Below, piece by piece: positions 52,432 through 61,507 of a stretch of 64,000 bases of DNA. Positions within the stretch are counted from its first letter, which is position 1. Every line of letters begins with the position of its first letter. Under the pieces are notes generated by a model. It had not been told where the DNA came from and did no database searches. It saw only the letters and a list, made by a program, of their open reading frames with translations. Source of the DNA: Paenibacillus_E qinlingensis_A (GTDB lineage: Bacteria; Bacillota; Bacilli; Paenibacillales; NBRC-103111); the NCBI RefSeq assembly GCF_031455095.1, contig NZ_JAVDSB010000001.1, forward strand, positions 310,001 to 374,000, read 5' to 3'. The translations under genes were made by a program, and so were the position numbers.

Positions 52432-52445
52432 TGGAAGCGCTATCT
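52432..52445 (+). promoter_or_regulatory. Probable CcpA cre site before the AraC gene
   Basis: TGGAAGCGCTATCT agrees with the cre consensus TGWNANCGNTNWCA at 10 of the 12 informative positions, counting W. It lies 17 bp after the -10, so it would repress under glucose. Confidence 0.45.
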
Positions 52446-52473
52446 ATTGGTTGATTCAAAGAAGAGAGGGGTC

Positions 52474-53289
52474 ATGCCATTGTTATCTTACGATAGGAGT
52501 TCACATCTCGTTCCTGCCCATTTATCGCTGCCTTTCCGTCTTAACTCGGTGATATATCTTCACCATCTCAATACTGGATATGTGGCAGAAGGCGTTAGTT
52601 ACAGTCAGCTGATCTTATGCTGTAAGGGAAAGAGTCAGGTTCGGTTGCAAGATCAAGCATGTATCTTGCAGGCGGATCAGGTCATGATTATTATGCCCTA
52701 CACAAAAGTTGAAGCTGCCGTATTGGAGAATCAAACGGAGCTTGCTGTCATTCGATTTGACTGCCATCTGTCGATGCTGCTGCAATTTCGTTTGTCGCTG
52801 AATAAGTCCCTCTCCGCATATTCCACGCAACGGATCCAAGCTTTAGTCCATACACTGCACAAATACGAGCATGAGCATGAACGTGCACTGCTAGCGTCGG
52901 AGACGATTTATGCCCTATTGGCGGAGCTGAAGCTGCAAACGACAAGCGCGGCTGCCCAACCGGCAGCGCCGAAGTTGACGATTCAGAAAATCATCAACTA
53001 CATTTACGTTCATCACTCCACAAAGCTTACGTTAGACGGGATATCCCGGAGATTCGGCTACACGGCTCAGCATTTAAACAAGCTTTTCAAGAATGAATTA
53101 GGCGATTCGATTTATCAGTACATCTTGAAAGTTCAATTGGACCAGGCCGCACATTTACTTGAAAATGAAGAAATGACCATTGAGCAAGTAGCGGAGAAAG
53201 TCGGCATGGAGCCACGATCGTTCTACCGGCTGTTTCAGAAGTTGTATCGCGTTTCACCAGGGGAGTTTCGGAGGACGGCAAGAAAGTGA
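52474..53289 (+). CDS. AraC-family transcriptional regulator
   Basis: A 271-residue AraC regulator with an N-terminal cupin-like sensor (SQLILCCKGKSQVRLQDQ) and a C-terminal double helix-turn-helix (about residues 175-268: ISRRFGYTAQHLNKLFKNEL, then VAEKVGMEPRSFYRLFQKLY). An in-frame TTG at 52447 precedes ATG 52474, but the GAGAGGGG site lies between them. It is transcribed from promoter D of the LacI-type set and lies just before the DUF1861 gene. This makes it a link between the large glycan locus and the mannoside unit. Confidence 0.9.
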   Translation: MPLLSYDRSSHLVPAHLSLPFRLNSVIYLHHLNTGYVAEGVSYSQLILCCKGKSQVRLQDQACILQADQVMIIMPYTKVEAAVLENQTELAVIRFDCHLSMLLQFRLSLNKSLSAYSTQRIQALVHTLHKYEHEHERALLASETIYALLAELKLQTTSAAAQPAAPKLTIQKIINYIYVHHSTKLTLDGISRRFGYTAQHLNKLFKNELGDSIYQYILKVQLDQAAHLLENEEMTIEQVAEKVGMEPRSFYRLFQKLYRVSPGEFRRTARK

Positions 53290-53329
53290 GTGTTAGGCGA
53301 GTACTTATTTTCAAAGTCATTCCTAATAT

Positions 53330-53364
53330 TCGAAATTTACTTTTCACTACTCCTACTTTATGAT
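53330..53364 (+). promoter_or_regulatory. Promoter of the DUF1861 gene, TCGAAATTTAC type
   Basis: The -35 TTTACT (53336-53341), a 17-bp spacer and -10 TATGAT (53359-53364), with TCGAAATTTAC covering the -35. The same element with the same spacing occurs at 56864-56898. Transcription would begin near 53371, downstream of the ATG at 53360. Confidence 0.65.
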
Positions 53365-53398
53365 CAAAATCATCTCAGTTAGGAATGGAGAAGGTAAA

Positions 53399-54343
53399 GT
53401 GGCACATTCTATAGGTAATGAAGTAAAGTCTTCCAAGCAGCTGCTGGAGACATTTAATAGTCAGCCTTACCATGCGGAAAAGCTTGTATTCGCAAACGTT
53501 GGCAATAGGGATGTCTATAATATTGCGGCTCCTTTTATAGACGAAAGCGAGATGGTTCTTGCGGGTCGTGTGGAGGCTCGTGATTCAGAGCGTTCAGAGG
53601 TTATGTTTTTCGTTAATCGCGGTGGCACATGGATACCAAGGGAAGGATGTGTTTCCTTTGCGTTACAGGATCCTTTTTTCACATTCATCTCCGGGGAGTT
53701 AGTTTTCGGTGGTGTTGAGGTCGCCTTTGATACGGAGAATCCGAAGAAGGTCTTAACATGGCGTACCTTGTTCTATAGAGGGGCAGATATACAATCGTTA
53801 ACTTATTTTGCCTGCGGTCCAGATCATATGAAAGACATCCGTCTTGTTGAGCTTGCAAGCGGCAGAATTGGTGTATTTACGCGTCCGCTGGGTGTAGGTG
53901 ATGCTAGGGGCTTAATTGGATATACCGAGATTGAAGGGCTGGAGCAGCTGAATGAATCCGTCATCGATGCAGCCACGTTATTTACTGATCAGTTTCGGAA
54001 GGACGAATGGGGAGGCGTCAATGAAGCGCATGTACTTAAGAACGGGCTTGTCGGTGTTCTTGGTCATATCGCTTACATGGAGGAAGGCGACATTCGCCAT
54101 TATCATGCGATGACGTTTGCTATCGATCCGACAACGTTAGAACGAAGTCCAATGAAGATAATCGCTACACGCAATCAATTTCCTGATGGGCCTGCCAAGC
54201 GGAATGATCTAATGGATGTGATTTTCAGTGGTGGACTTCATCGCTTGAGGGATGGTAAGGCGATGCTGTATGCTGGGGTCAGTGATACCGAAGCTCACAA
54301 AATGCTGATGGATGACCCCTTTGAGGAATATGAAAATAGGTAA
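53399..54343 (+). CDS. DUF1861 five-bladed beta-propeller protein
   Basis: A 314-residue protein of the DUF1861 type, built of beta-propeller blades and related in fold to GH43/GH130 enzymes. Family members sit near beta-mannoside genes, as here. Recognisable parts are NRDVYNIAAPF, AGRVEARDSERSEVMFF, FTRPLGVGDARG and GGLHRLRDGKAMLYAGVSD. ATG 53360 opens the frame further, but it overlaps the -10 and has no ribosome site. GTG 53399 has GGAGAAGG at 53385-53392, so I prefer it. Catalytic activity is not established. It is probably cytoplasmic and may work with the GH130 enzyme. It is monocistronic, with terminators on both sides. Confidence 0.78.
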   Translation: MAHSIGNEVKSSKQLLETFNSQPYHAEKLVFANVGNRDVYNIAAPFIDESEMVLAGRVEARDSERSEVMFFVNRGGTWIPREGCVSFALQDPFFTFISGELVFGGVEVAFDTENPKKVLTWRTLFYRGADIQSLTYFACGPDHMKDIRLVELASGRIGVFTRPLGVGDARGLIGYTEIEGLEQLNESVIDAATLFTDQFRKDEWGGVNEAHVLKNGLVGVLGHIAYMEEGDIRHYHAMTFAIDPTTLERSPMKIIATRNQFPDGPAKRNDLMDVIFSGGLHRLRDGKAMLYAGVSDTEAHKMLMDDPFEEYENR

Positions 54344-54350
54344 GAACATG

Positions 54351-54379
54351 GCTCCTCCTTGTAATAGGAGGGGTTTTTT
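54351..54379 (+). terminator. Rho-independent terminator of the DUF1861 gene
   Basis: The stem CTCCTCC / GGAGGGG with an 8-base loop is followed by TTTTTTT. Confidence 0.85.
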
Positions 54380-54463
54380 ACTGATTTTTGACATGGATTC
54401 CTCTTTTTCAAAGATGCTTCAGGGGGGTGAATGAGTTATGATGGACGCAGGGGTGACAGCATC

Positions 54464-56758
54464 ATGGGGTTTTTAAAGCGTATTCAACATTATCGCGTTT
54501 ATCGAAGGTTAATCTTATCTTACTTGTTCTTAATTATGGTGACGATTACGTTATTGTGCACCATTTTGTATTCGATGTTTTCGGCAAGAGCCGTTAAAGA
54601 AATCGATCTCTCTTCTCGTGAAATGCTAGCGCAAGTCAGTTATACAGCGAATGTCGTGTTCGAACAAGTTCAGAACATTACTAATCAGCTTGTAAGCGAT
54701 AATCAGATTAATACGTTTATGTATGCGAATGTGGATGATAAAATTGCCGATTACAACGCTAATCTTCTCTTAACGAAGATGCAGAGCGTATATCCTTTCT
54801 TAGCCAATATCAGCATTTATAATTTTATTAATAAGGCGTATATAGATGTGATTTCTCTGCCACCAGACCCGCAAATGGGGGAAAGAACACAAACCGGTTA
54901 TCTTGGTTTTTACCCTCGTAAGGTCGTGGATGGAAACGGATCTTCACTTCAATTATTAACATTCAAAATGATTCCTGAGCCTGTTTTTTCGGGGCCAAAT
55001 AAGTCCGCAATCGTGCTTGATTTAAAAGAGACGTATATTCAAAATACGATGAGCAGCATTAGCCGTTCGTCCCGTGATACGAGTACCTTTGTGATCGATT
55101 CAAAAGGTACTGTGATTTCTCATTCGGATTCAGAACAATTTATGAAGAACTTCTCGGAAAGCCAGTATGTTCAACGGATTTTAGCGGATGAGGGAAGTCA
55201 GGGAAGCTTTGTTCAATCCCTTGAACAGGAAAAATTTCTCATTACTTATGTGAAATCAGCAACCCTTGATTGGGTGTTTGTTAGTGTTCGTCCTTATGAT
55301 CAATTGCTTTCAAACATTTATGAGCTTCGGAATTGGATGCTTCTCATCGCATTATTTCTTTTCATTATGGGCGCATGCATCTCATTAATTGTAACGGGTA
55401 ACTTGTATAATCCGATTAAAGCACTCGTAGACAAAGTAACTGAGAGTGAGAATTCAGATCAGAAATCTCTTCTCCGTTTGGACGAGTACAAGTTGTTATC
55501 GGAGGCATTCTCCCATTCAATGCAGGTGACCAAGACGATGGAGATGACGCTCTCTCGTTCCTCTGACTTGCTGAAGAATGGATATATCGCCAACATGCTG
55601 AAAGGACGTCCGCAGTCGTCTGGCTATACAGAGGACATTGAACAGCAGTTGCTTTCTCGCATGCAAGGTCCCTATTATGCCGTTATTCAATTTCAAATTG
55701 ATCAATACCATCAGTTTAAGAACACATTCAGTATCCTTGATAGGGAGCTTATTCGCTTTGCCATAAGTAATATTGCACAGGAACTGCTCGGCAGGATATA
55801 TCGGAATGATGAGGTTATTATTGAAGAAAATGAAATCACTTTGATTATTCAATGGGAGCAAAAAGAACCAGATGAACAGTTGTATTTTATTCTAAATGAG
55901 ATTCAGGCAGCTGTTAAAGGTTATTACAAGACATCCATATCGGTAAGTATCGGCGATGTCGTTGCGGTTATTGGAGATATTGAGAGTTCTTATCGATCAG
56001 CTCAAAGGTATATGGGCATGAAGTTGTTTTGGGGGCATGGCAGTTTCCTAAATGCGACGAAATTATTGGTTCCTGATGAACATACACGTTATCCAGCAGC
56101 GATAGAGCGCAAAATCATCGATGCGATTAAGCTCTGTCAGCCCAAATCGATTCAAAAAGAATTGGCGGAGTGGATTACCCTATTAGCCCGCTGTGGTTCG
56201 CCTTCACTAACGTTACAATATGTGAGCTTCTTACATCTGGCGATCACGCGAGAATTTGAGAGCATTCTGGAATGGTGGGACGCAGACCCCGAGGAGCTAT
56301 ATTTGGCTATGAATGAGCTTCCGCATGCGGAAACACTGGATGAAATTCAAACCATGATGAAGCAATTCTGCTTTCGAATTGTGGATATGATTGAAGAGAA
56401 TAAAACAAACTTGGCAGCTCTCAAGAACTCAAAGGTCATTGAAGAGGTTAAGCTCTATTTACAACAGCATTACCATAACCCAAGTCTCTCCCTGGAGAGC
56501 GTTTCCGATCAAGTGGGACTTACTTCAGGTTACATTGGTAAAATGTTTAAAAGTATGGTGGGTACATCTTTCAACGATTATGTCACTCATATTCGCATGG
56601 AGCAAGCAAAAGCACGCTTGGCAGGAACGAACGATACCGTTGCTCAGATTGGCGAACAAGTCGGGATTTTCAATGTGTCGTATTTTTCAACACTATTTAA
56701 GAAGAAATACGGGATAACTCCTACACGCTTTCGAGAGCAAAACGAACAACAAACGTAA
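54464..56758 (+). CDS. Membrane sensor AraC-family regulator
   Basis: A 764-residue one-protein sensor and regulator. Membrane helix 1 at about residues 15-37, an extracellular cache-like region (40-285) and helix 2 at 290-315 (LLIALFLFIMGACISLIVTG) come first. A HAMP-like stretch and a degenerate GGDEF-like domain (395-520) follow, then the AraC double helix-turn-helix (660-760: VSDQVGLTSGYIGKMFKS and IGEQVGIFNVSYFSTLFKK). Such proteins in Paenibacillus control LplABC-type importers from the membrane. ATG 54464 is preferred over 54431 because AGGGGTGA lies 6 bp before it. It is directly upstream of the importer operon and may act on the TCGAAATTTAC promoters. Confidence 0.88.
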   Translation: MGFLKRIQHYRVYRRLILSYLFLIMVTITLLCTILYSMFSARAVKEIDLSSREMLAQVSYTANVVFEQVQNITNQLVSDNQINTFMYANVDDKIADYNANLLLTKMQSVYPFLANISIYNFINKAYIDVISLPPDPQMGERTQTGYLGFYPRKVVDGNGSSLQLLTFKMIPEPVFSGPNKSAIVLDLKETYIQNTMSSISRSSRDTSTFVIDSKGTVISHSDSEQFMKNFSESQYVQRILADEGSQGSFVQSLEQEKFLITYVKSATLDWVFVSVRPYDQLLSNIYELRNWMLLIALFLFIMGACISLIVTGNLYNPIKALVDKVTESENSDQKSLLRLDEYKLLSEAFSHSMQVTKTMEMTLSRSSDLLKNGYIANMLKGRPQSSGYTEDIEQQLLSRMQGPYYAVIQFQIDQYHQFKNTFSILDRELIRFAISNIAQELLGRIYRNDEVIIEENEITLIIQWEQKEPDEQLYFILNEIQAAVKGYYKTSISVSIGDVVAVIGDIESSYRSAQRYMGMKLFWGHGSFLNATKLLVPDEHTRYPAAIERKIIDAIKLCQPKSIQKELAEWITLLARCGSPSLTLQYVSFLHLAITREFESILEWWDADPEELYLAMNELPHAETLDEIQTMMKQFCFRIVDMIEENKTNLAALKNSKVIEEVKLYLQQHYHNPSLSLESVSDQVGLTSGYIGKMFKSMVGTSFNDYVTHIRMEQAKARLAGTNDTVAQIGEQVGIFNVSYFSTLFKKKYGITPTRFREQNEQQT

Positions 56759-56764
56759 AATTAG

Positions 56765-56804
56765 GACGATTGGTGCCTTTAACGGCAGGCAATCGTCTTT
56801 TTTT
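56765..56804 (+). terminator. Rho-independent terminator of the sensor gene
   Basis: The stem GACGATTG(G)TGCC / GGCAGGCAATCGTC, with a small internal mismatch, is followed by seven Ts. Confidence 0.88.
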
Positions 56805-56863
56805 GATAGCATCCCTTATTTTTAACAGGCCATAAAACGAATTATTGAAAGCAAACCGAATAC

Positions 56864-56898
56864 TCGAAATTTACAGTACCTCAGTAATCTCCTATGAT
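56864..56898 (+). promoter_or_regulatory. Promoter of the mannoside importer operon, TCGAAATTTAC type
   Basis: The -35 TTTACA (56870-56875), a 17-bp spacer and -10 TATGAT (56893-56898), with TCGAAATTTAC at 56864-56874. It is identical in element and spacing to 53330-53364, and it lies 30 bp before the permease start. Confidence 0.7.
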
Positions 56899-56928
56899 TA
56901 GGGCAACCCGAAAGCGAGAGGTGCTACG

Positions 56929-57894
56929 ATGCAGACAAGATCATTGTTAACCAAAGACAACGTTCCAAAAATAAAGAAAAAAGCGGGAATATGGCAAGAG
57001 CTTTTCAAAAACCGTTTTTCATATTTGCTAATTGTCCCTGCGCTCGTCTATGTCTTTATTTTCTCCTATGCCACCTATCCTTATCTGTTGATCGCCTTTC
57101 AACATTTTAATTACCAGAAGGGAGTATTCGGCAGTGAGTGGATCGGTTTCCAAAATTTCGAGTTTTTCTTTAAGACAAACGATGCGCTGCTCATCACCCT
57201 AAATACGGTGAAGTTAAATGTGATGTTTCTGATCGCAGGCACGACTACCGCTGTATTCATCGCCATTTTATTTAACGAAATTAGAAGCCGGCTGTTTCAA
57301 CGATTTGCCCAGACCACAATGATATTCCCTAATTTTCTTTCATGGATCATTGTGAGTTACATGATGTATGGCCTCTTTTCCACTGATTTTGGGATGATCA
57401 ATCAGATGCTGACTTTCTTCGGAATGGCAACTGTAAATTGGTACACCAAAGCGGAGGCATGGCCTTGGATTCTCGTCATGATGAAAATCTGGAAAGAAGC
57501 GGGAATGGGCTCGATTATTTACTTGGCAGCGATAACGGGCATCGATCATTCGCTCTATGAATCAGCAGAAATAGATGGAGCGACAAGGTGGGACAAAATT
57601 TGGCGTATTACAATGCCCCTTTTGGCACCGACAATTGCTATTCTGACGTTACTAAACTTAGGCAAAATCTTCTATGGGGATTTCGGCATGATCTACGCCA
57701 TCATTGGTGATAATGGTGTGTTATACCCTACAACGGATGTCATTGATACGTATGTGTTCAGATCGCTTCGTCAAATCGGAGATCCCTCCAATGCAGCGGC
57801 TGTAGGTTTATTCCAATCAACGGTAGGTTTACTGCTTGTTTTCATCGCCAATTGGTTTACACGCAGATATTTCAAGGAAGGGGCGCTTTATTAA
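56929..57894 (+). CDS. Sugar ABC transporter permease (LplB type)
   Basis: A 321-residue permease of the LplB type with an N-terminal cytoplasmic tail and about six helices. The EAA loop SLYESAEIDGATRWDKIWRI lies near residue 205. ATG 56929 follows GAGAGGTG. It is the first gene of an operon with its partner permease (2 bp downstream) and binding protein. No ATPase is encoded nearby, as is usual for LplABC systems in Bacillales. Confidence 0.92.
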   Translation: MQTRSLLTKDNVPKIKKKAGIWQELFKNRFSYLLIVPALVYVFIFSYATYPYLLIAFQHFNYQKGVFGSEWIGFQNFEFFFKTNDALLITLNTVKLNVMFLIAGTTTAVFIAILFNEIRSRLFQRFAQTTMIFPNFLSWIIVSYMMYGLFSTDFGMINQMLTFFGMATVNWYTKAEAWPWILVMMKIWKEAGMGSIIYLAAITGIDHSLYESAEIDGATRWDKIWRITMPLLAPTIAILTLLNLGKIFYGDFGMIYAIIGDNGVLYPTTDVIDTYVFRSLRQIGDPSNAAAVGLFQSTVGLLLVFIANWFTRRYFKEGALY

Positions 57895-57895
57895 G

Positions 57896-58774
57896 ATGCA
57901 GACACTGAGACGATTCGACACAGCGGGTATGATGATCTATATCATACTTACTATTTATGCTCTCCTTTGTATTCTGCCTATGTATCTAACCGTGATGGTC
58001 TCCATTTCAGATGAAAGCAGTATTATACGGCATGGGTATCAGCTCATTCCAGAGCAATTTTCATTAGAAGCTTATCGCACGTTATTCAATAATAAGACGG
58101 TTTTGCTCAAAAGTTATCTGGTGACGATAACAGTCACAGTAGTCGGCAGTCTGGTAGCTGTGATGATTACGGCCATGGCAGCCTATACACTCGCCAATCC
58201 GAATGTAAAATACCGTGGGGGTCTTAATTTATACTTTTTTATTACGCTGCTATTTAATGGTGGTCTAGTTCCATGGTATATCATGTGCAAAAAGTTAGGT
58301 CTGGTCGACAATTTGTTCGCCCTTATTGTACCCATGCTGCTTTTCAATGCCTTCAACATGTTTTTGGTACGCAATTTTATGGAGGCACTGCCCCATGCAC
58401 TTAGGGAATCAGCCTATATGGATGGCGCCAATGATGTGCGAATCGCCTTTCAAATCTACCTGCCCTTATGTGTTCCTGTGTTAGCTACTATTCTTCTTTT
58501 CTATGCGTTGGCCTATTGGAATGACTGGTTCAATGCCATCATGTTAGTCGATGATAAAGGCTTATATCCTCTGCAGTACGTTTTATTCAAAATACGATCC
58601 AATATAGAAATGCTCAGCATGATTCCTGCAGGTGCAAGCAGCCAATATACCGCTCCAGCGGAATCAACCAAGATGGCGACCGTCATAATAACACTGGGGC
58701 CGATCGTGTTCTTATATCCTTTTCTTCAGCGATATTTTGTGAAAGGTCTTGTTGTAGGTTCTGTTAAGGGTTGA
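57896..58774 (+). CDS. Sugar ABC transporter permease (LplC type)
   Basis: A 292-residue partner permease with about six helices. It shows the family feature SYLVTITVTVVGSLVAVMIT and the EAA-type loop ALRESAYMDGANDVRIAFQI near residue 165. The start is ATG 57896, 2 bp after the previous stop; AAGGAAGGGG lies upstream. An in-frame ATG at 57836 lies inside the previous gene and is less likely. Confidence 0.92.
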   Translation: MQTLRRFDTAGMMIYIILTIYALLCILPMYLTVMVSISDESSIIRHGYQLIPEQFSLEAYRTLFNNKTVLLKSYLVTITVTVVGSLVAVMITAMAAYTLANPNVKYRGGLNLYFFITLLFNGGLVPWYIMCKKLGLVDNLFALIVPMLLFNAFNMFLVRNFMEALPHALRESAYMDGANDVRIAFQIYLPLCVPVLATILLFYALAYWNDWFNAIMLVDDKGLYPLQYVLFKIRSNIEMLSMIPAGASSQYTAPAESTKMATVIITLGPIVFLYPFLQRYFVKGLVVGSVKG

Positions 58775-58826
58775 TATTTTCCTCCATAGAGGTTTATATA
58801 AGATTACATTAAAAGGAGAGGTCAAA

Positions 58827-60374
58827 TTGAAGAAATTATCTATGATATCATTATCCGGTCTATTGGCAGTATCCGTTCTTGCAGGCTGCAGTTCAACGAA
58901 TGATAAACCTGAAGCGTCTGCAACATCTACGACAGATGCGAAGGGCGTTAAAGAAACGGCGAAAGCAAACGAAGTCGTCACATTGAAATATGTTTTACCT
59001 GGGAATGAACCGAAGGATTGGCCGGCAGTAAAAGAAGCGATTGATAAGAAGCTGCAAGCAGACGGTGTGAACGTGAAAATCGTCAAAGAATATATTGATT
59101 GGGGAGCTTGGGAGCAAAAACTGAACCTTAAGCTTTCCACGGGTGAAGAGTTTGATTTGTTCCACGTCATGAACGATATGATTTCCTTAGCCAATTATAT
59201 TGGTCGCGGAGCGGTGAAAGATATTGGGCCAGAGATTGCCAAATACGGACCTGAATTAAAGAAAGCGATCCCTGATTCGGTATGGAGCGGCGTGCAAAAG
59301 GACGGGAAGACTTTCGGGATCCCATCATACTGGTATGAACCTGCTGTAGACGGTTCCTTCACGGCGAATCGTATTATGCTGAATGAAGCAGGCGTTAAAG
59401 ACGTTCCTAAGACACAAGAAGAAATGCTGGCTGCTATGGAAAAAGTCATGGCAACAGATAAAAGTGCCACGAAGCCGTATCTGCCAATTCGTGGAGGTTT
59501 GCGCGATGCATCGGATGTCCTGCACCGTGCCTATGATTCGTATCCTTTTGCTGTAAAAGATAAGATTGCTTTCATTGATAAAGACGGCAAAGTCAAAAGT
59601 TGGGCTGAAACCGAGGAATTCAAGAAGGATGCTGCATTCTTCCGTACCGCTTACCAGAAAAAACTGACGAATCCTGATATTCTGGTCGTGAAGCAAGAGC
59701 AAATCGACAAGCAAATTAAAAGTGCTGTGTATCCGTTCCTGTTCGGTACACCGAATGACGTTAACGAAATGAAAAAGACATATCCGAATATGAAAGACGA
59801 AGATTTTACCTTGCAACGATTAAATCCGGATAAACCGCATTACCGAATGTTTAACGCAAAAAATGTGAACGCTGTAGCTGTGAACAGCAAGCATCCAGAA
59901 GCAGCTGTAAAACTATTGAATTGGTTGTATAGCTCACAGGAGAATTATGACTTGTTCATGTACGGAATCGAAGGCAAGACGTATAAGAAAGTCGGCGATC
60001 GTGGCATTGAATACTTGAAAGATACAGATGGCAAGACAGATTTGTACAAGCAAGATGACTGGATGATCGGCAACTTGAAGTACATTCGTATTGATCCCAA
60101 TACGTTAAGTGCTAACAAAGCTTTATTCGTCGCAGATCCGAATGCAAAAACATTCTTTGCTGCTGACTTCTTCTTCGATCCAACCTCAGTTAAAGCGGAG
60201 ATGTCTAATATTCAGGCAGTTTACACATCCGATGTTATGCCAATCTACGATGGTGTGCTGGATTATGACGCGAAGAGCAAGGCAGCCATTGATAAGCTAA
60301 AAGCAGCGGGTATCGATAAAGTGATTGCTGAATATCAAAAACAGTTAGACGCATACAAAGCATCCCAAAAATAA
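58827..60374 (+). CDS. Sugar-binding lipoprotein (LplA type)
   Basis: A 515-residue binding lipoprotein. The signal peptide ends in the lipobox LAGC (Cys near residue 21), followed by a short Ser/Thr linker. The mature part begins LKYVLPGNEPKDWPAVKEAI, the LplA pattern. The start is TTG 58827 with AAAGGAGAGG ending 6 bp before. It follows the two permease genes as the third gene of the operon. The substrate is probably a manno-oligosaccharide, inferred from the GH130 gene downstream. Confidence 0.92.
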   Translation: MKKLSMISLSGLLAVSVLAGCSSTNDKPEASATSTTDAKGVKETAKANEVVTLKYVLPGNEPKDWPAVKEAIDKKLQADGVNVKIVKEYIDWGAWEQKLNLKLSTGEEFDLFHVMNDMISLANYIGRGAVKDIGPEIAKYGPELKKAIPDSVWSGVQKDGKTFGIPSYWYEPAVDGSFTANRIMLNEAGVKDVPKTQEEMLAAMEKVMATDKSATKPYLPIRGGLRDASDVLHRAYDSYPFAVKDKIAFIDKDGKVKSWAETEEFKKDAAFFRTAYQKKLTNPDILVVKQEQIDKQIKSAVYPFLFGTPNDVNEMKKTYPNMKDEDFTLQRLNPDKPHYRMFNAKNVNAVAVNSKHPEAAVKLLNWLYSSQENYDLFMYGIEGKTYKKVGDRGIEYLKDTDGKTDLYKQDDWMIGNLKYIRIDPNTLSANKALFVADPNAKTFFAADFFFDPTSVKAEMSNIQAVYTSDVMPIYDGVLDYDAKSKAAIDKLKAAGIDKVIAEYQKQLDAYKASQK

Positions 60375-60386
60375 TGAACAATGATG

Positions 60387-60416
60387 GGCTACTCCAGAAG
60401 CTTAATTGGAGTAGCC
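60387..60416 (+). terminator. Hairpin without T-run between binding-protein and GH130 genes
   Basis: A perfect 10-bp stem, GGCTACTCCA / TGGAGTAGCC, with a 10-base loop lacks a T-run. It may slow polymerase or protect the 3' end of the abundant binding-protein mRNA, lowering GH130 expression relative to it. Confidence 0.5.
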
Positions 60417-60444
60417 TCATCTCTACGTGAGGAGAATAGTTACG

Positions 60445-61506
60445 ATGTATGGACAAGACAAGTTGGACTGGCAACTAGGCCCATTTATGAAAGCAGATGA
60501 GGTGAATCCCATTTTGCTTCCGGAAGCTGAGGCAGCCTTTATCTGTCCGGTTCGTGAGAATGAGATAAACTGGGAAGAGAAGGATTTGTTCAATCCAGCT
60601 GCAGTGGTAAGAGATGGCGAAGTGCATCTTTTGTATCGAGCGGAAGACAAAGTAGGGAAGTACGAGGGTACTTCTCGGATTGGACATGCTGTGAGCAGAG
60701 ACGGACTGCAGTTTAAGAAGGAACCGCAACCCGTATTGTTCCCTGAAAAAGATGCCTATAACGCGCTCGAATGGGAAGGCGGATGTGAAGATCCGCGTAT
60801 CGTTGAGGATGCAAATGGCACGTATTATATGATGTATACGGCTTATGATGGCATCAAAGCTAGACTTTGTGTGGCAACTTCCATTAATTTAACATCATGG
60901 ACGAAACATGGATTGGCCTTTGGCCAAGCGTTGGACGGCAAATATGCGGACATTTGGAGTAAATCAGGGGCCATTGTCACCAAACGTGTAGGAGAGAAGT
61001 TCATTGCGGAGCGAATTGACGGTGTGTTTTGGATGTATTGGGGGGAATCCAATATCTACGCGGCGACTTCCCTGGACTTAATTCACTGGACGCCAGTTGA
61101 AGCGGAGGATCCGCGCGGGTACCATTCGGAGCCGTTTTTGCTTCCGCTTTTATCTGTAAGAAAGCACCATTTTGATAGTGATCTTATTGAGCCTGGTCCA
61201 CAGGCGATCATTACGGAACGTGGAATTTTGCTGATCTATAACAGTAAAAATCATGGTCAACATGGTGATCCCAACTATACGACAGGGGCATATTGTGCTG
61301 CACAAGTACTTTTCGACCTGAAAGATCCTAGCATTGTGATAGCGCGGTCGACTCAACCTTTCTTAATACCTGACAAAGAATACGAAATTATTGGGCAAAT
61401 CAATCATGTTTGCTTTGTTGAAGGACTCGTCTATCACAATGGCGCGTGGCTTCTCTATTATGGAACAGCCGATTCCAAAATCGCTGTGGCACGTTGTGAG
61501 GGTTAG
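60445..61506 (+). CDS. GH130 beta-mannoside phosphorylase or beta-mannosidase
   Basis: A 353-residue five-bladed beta-propeller of GH130. Members cleave beta-mannosides by phosphorolysis, or in some subgroups by hydrolysis. The family features are NPAAVVRDGEVHLLYRAEDK, WEGGCEDPRI (the Asp near residue 118 is the likely general acid), TYYMMYTAYDG and LLYYGTADSKIAVA. ATG 60445 follows GAGGAGA; a start at 60427 is less likely. There is no signal peptide, so it acts inside on imported mannosides. It lies in line with the LplBCA-type importer. Phosphorylase versus hydrolase cannot be settled here. Confidence 0.9.
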   Translation: MYGQDKLDWQLGPFMKADEVNPILLPEAEAAFICPVRENEINWEEKDLFNPAAVVRDGEVHLLYRAEDKVGKYEGTSRIGHAVSRDGLQFKKEPQPVLFPEKDAYNALEWEGGCEDPRIVEDANGTYYMMYTAYDGIKARLCVATSINLTSWTKHGLAFGQALDGKYADIWSKSGAIVTKRVGEKFIAERIDGVFWMYWGESNIYAATSLDLIHWTPVEAEDPRGYHSEPFLLPLLSVRKHHFDSDLIEPGPQAIITERGILLIYNSKNHGQHGDPNYTTGAYCAAQVLFDLKDPSIVIARSTQPFLIPDKEYEIIGQINHVCFVEGLVYHNGAWLLYYGTADSKIAVARCEG

Positions 61507-61507
61507 T

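Noticed and set aside
53360..53398. ATG 53360 as start of the DUF1861 gene
   Set aside because: It lies inside the predicted -10 and has no ribosome binding site; GTG 53399 fits both better.
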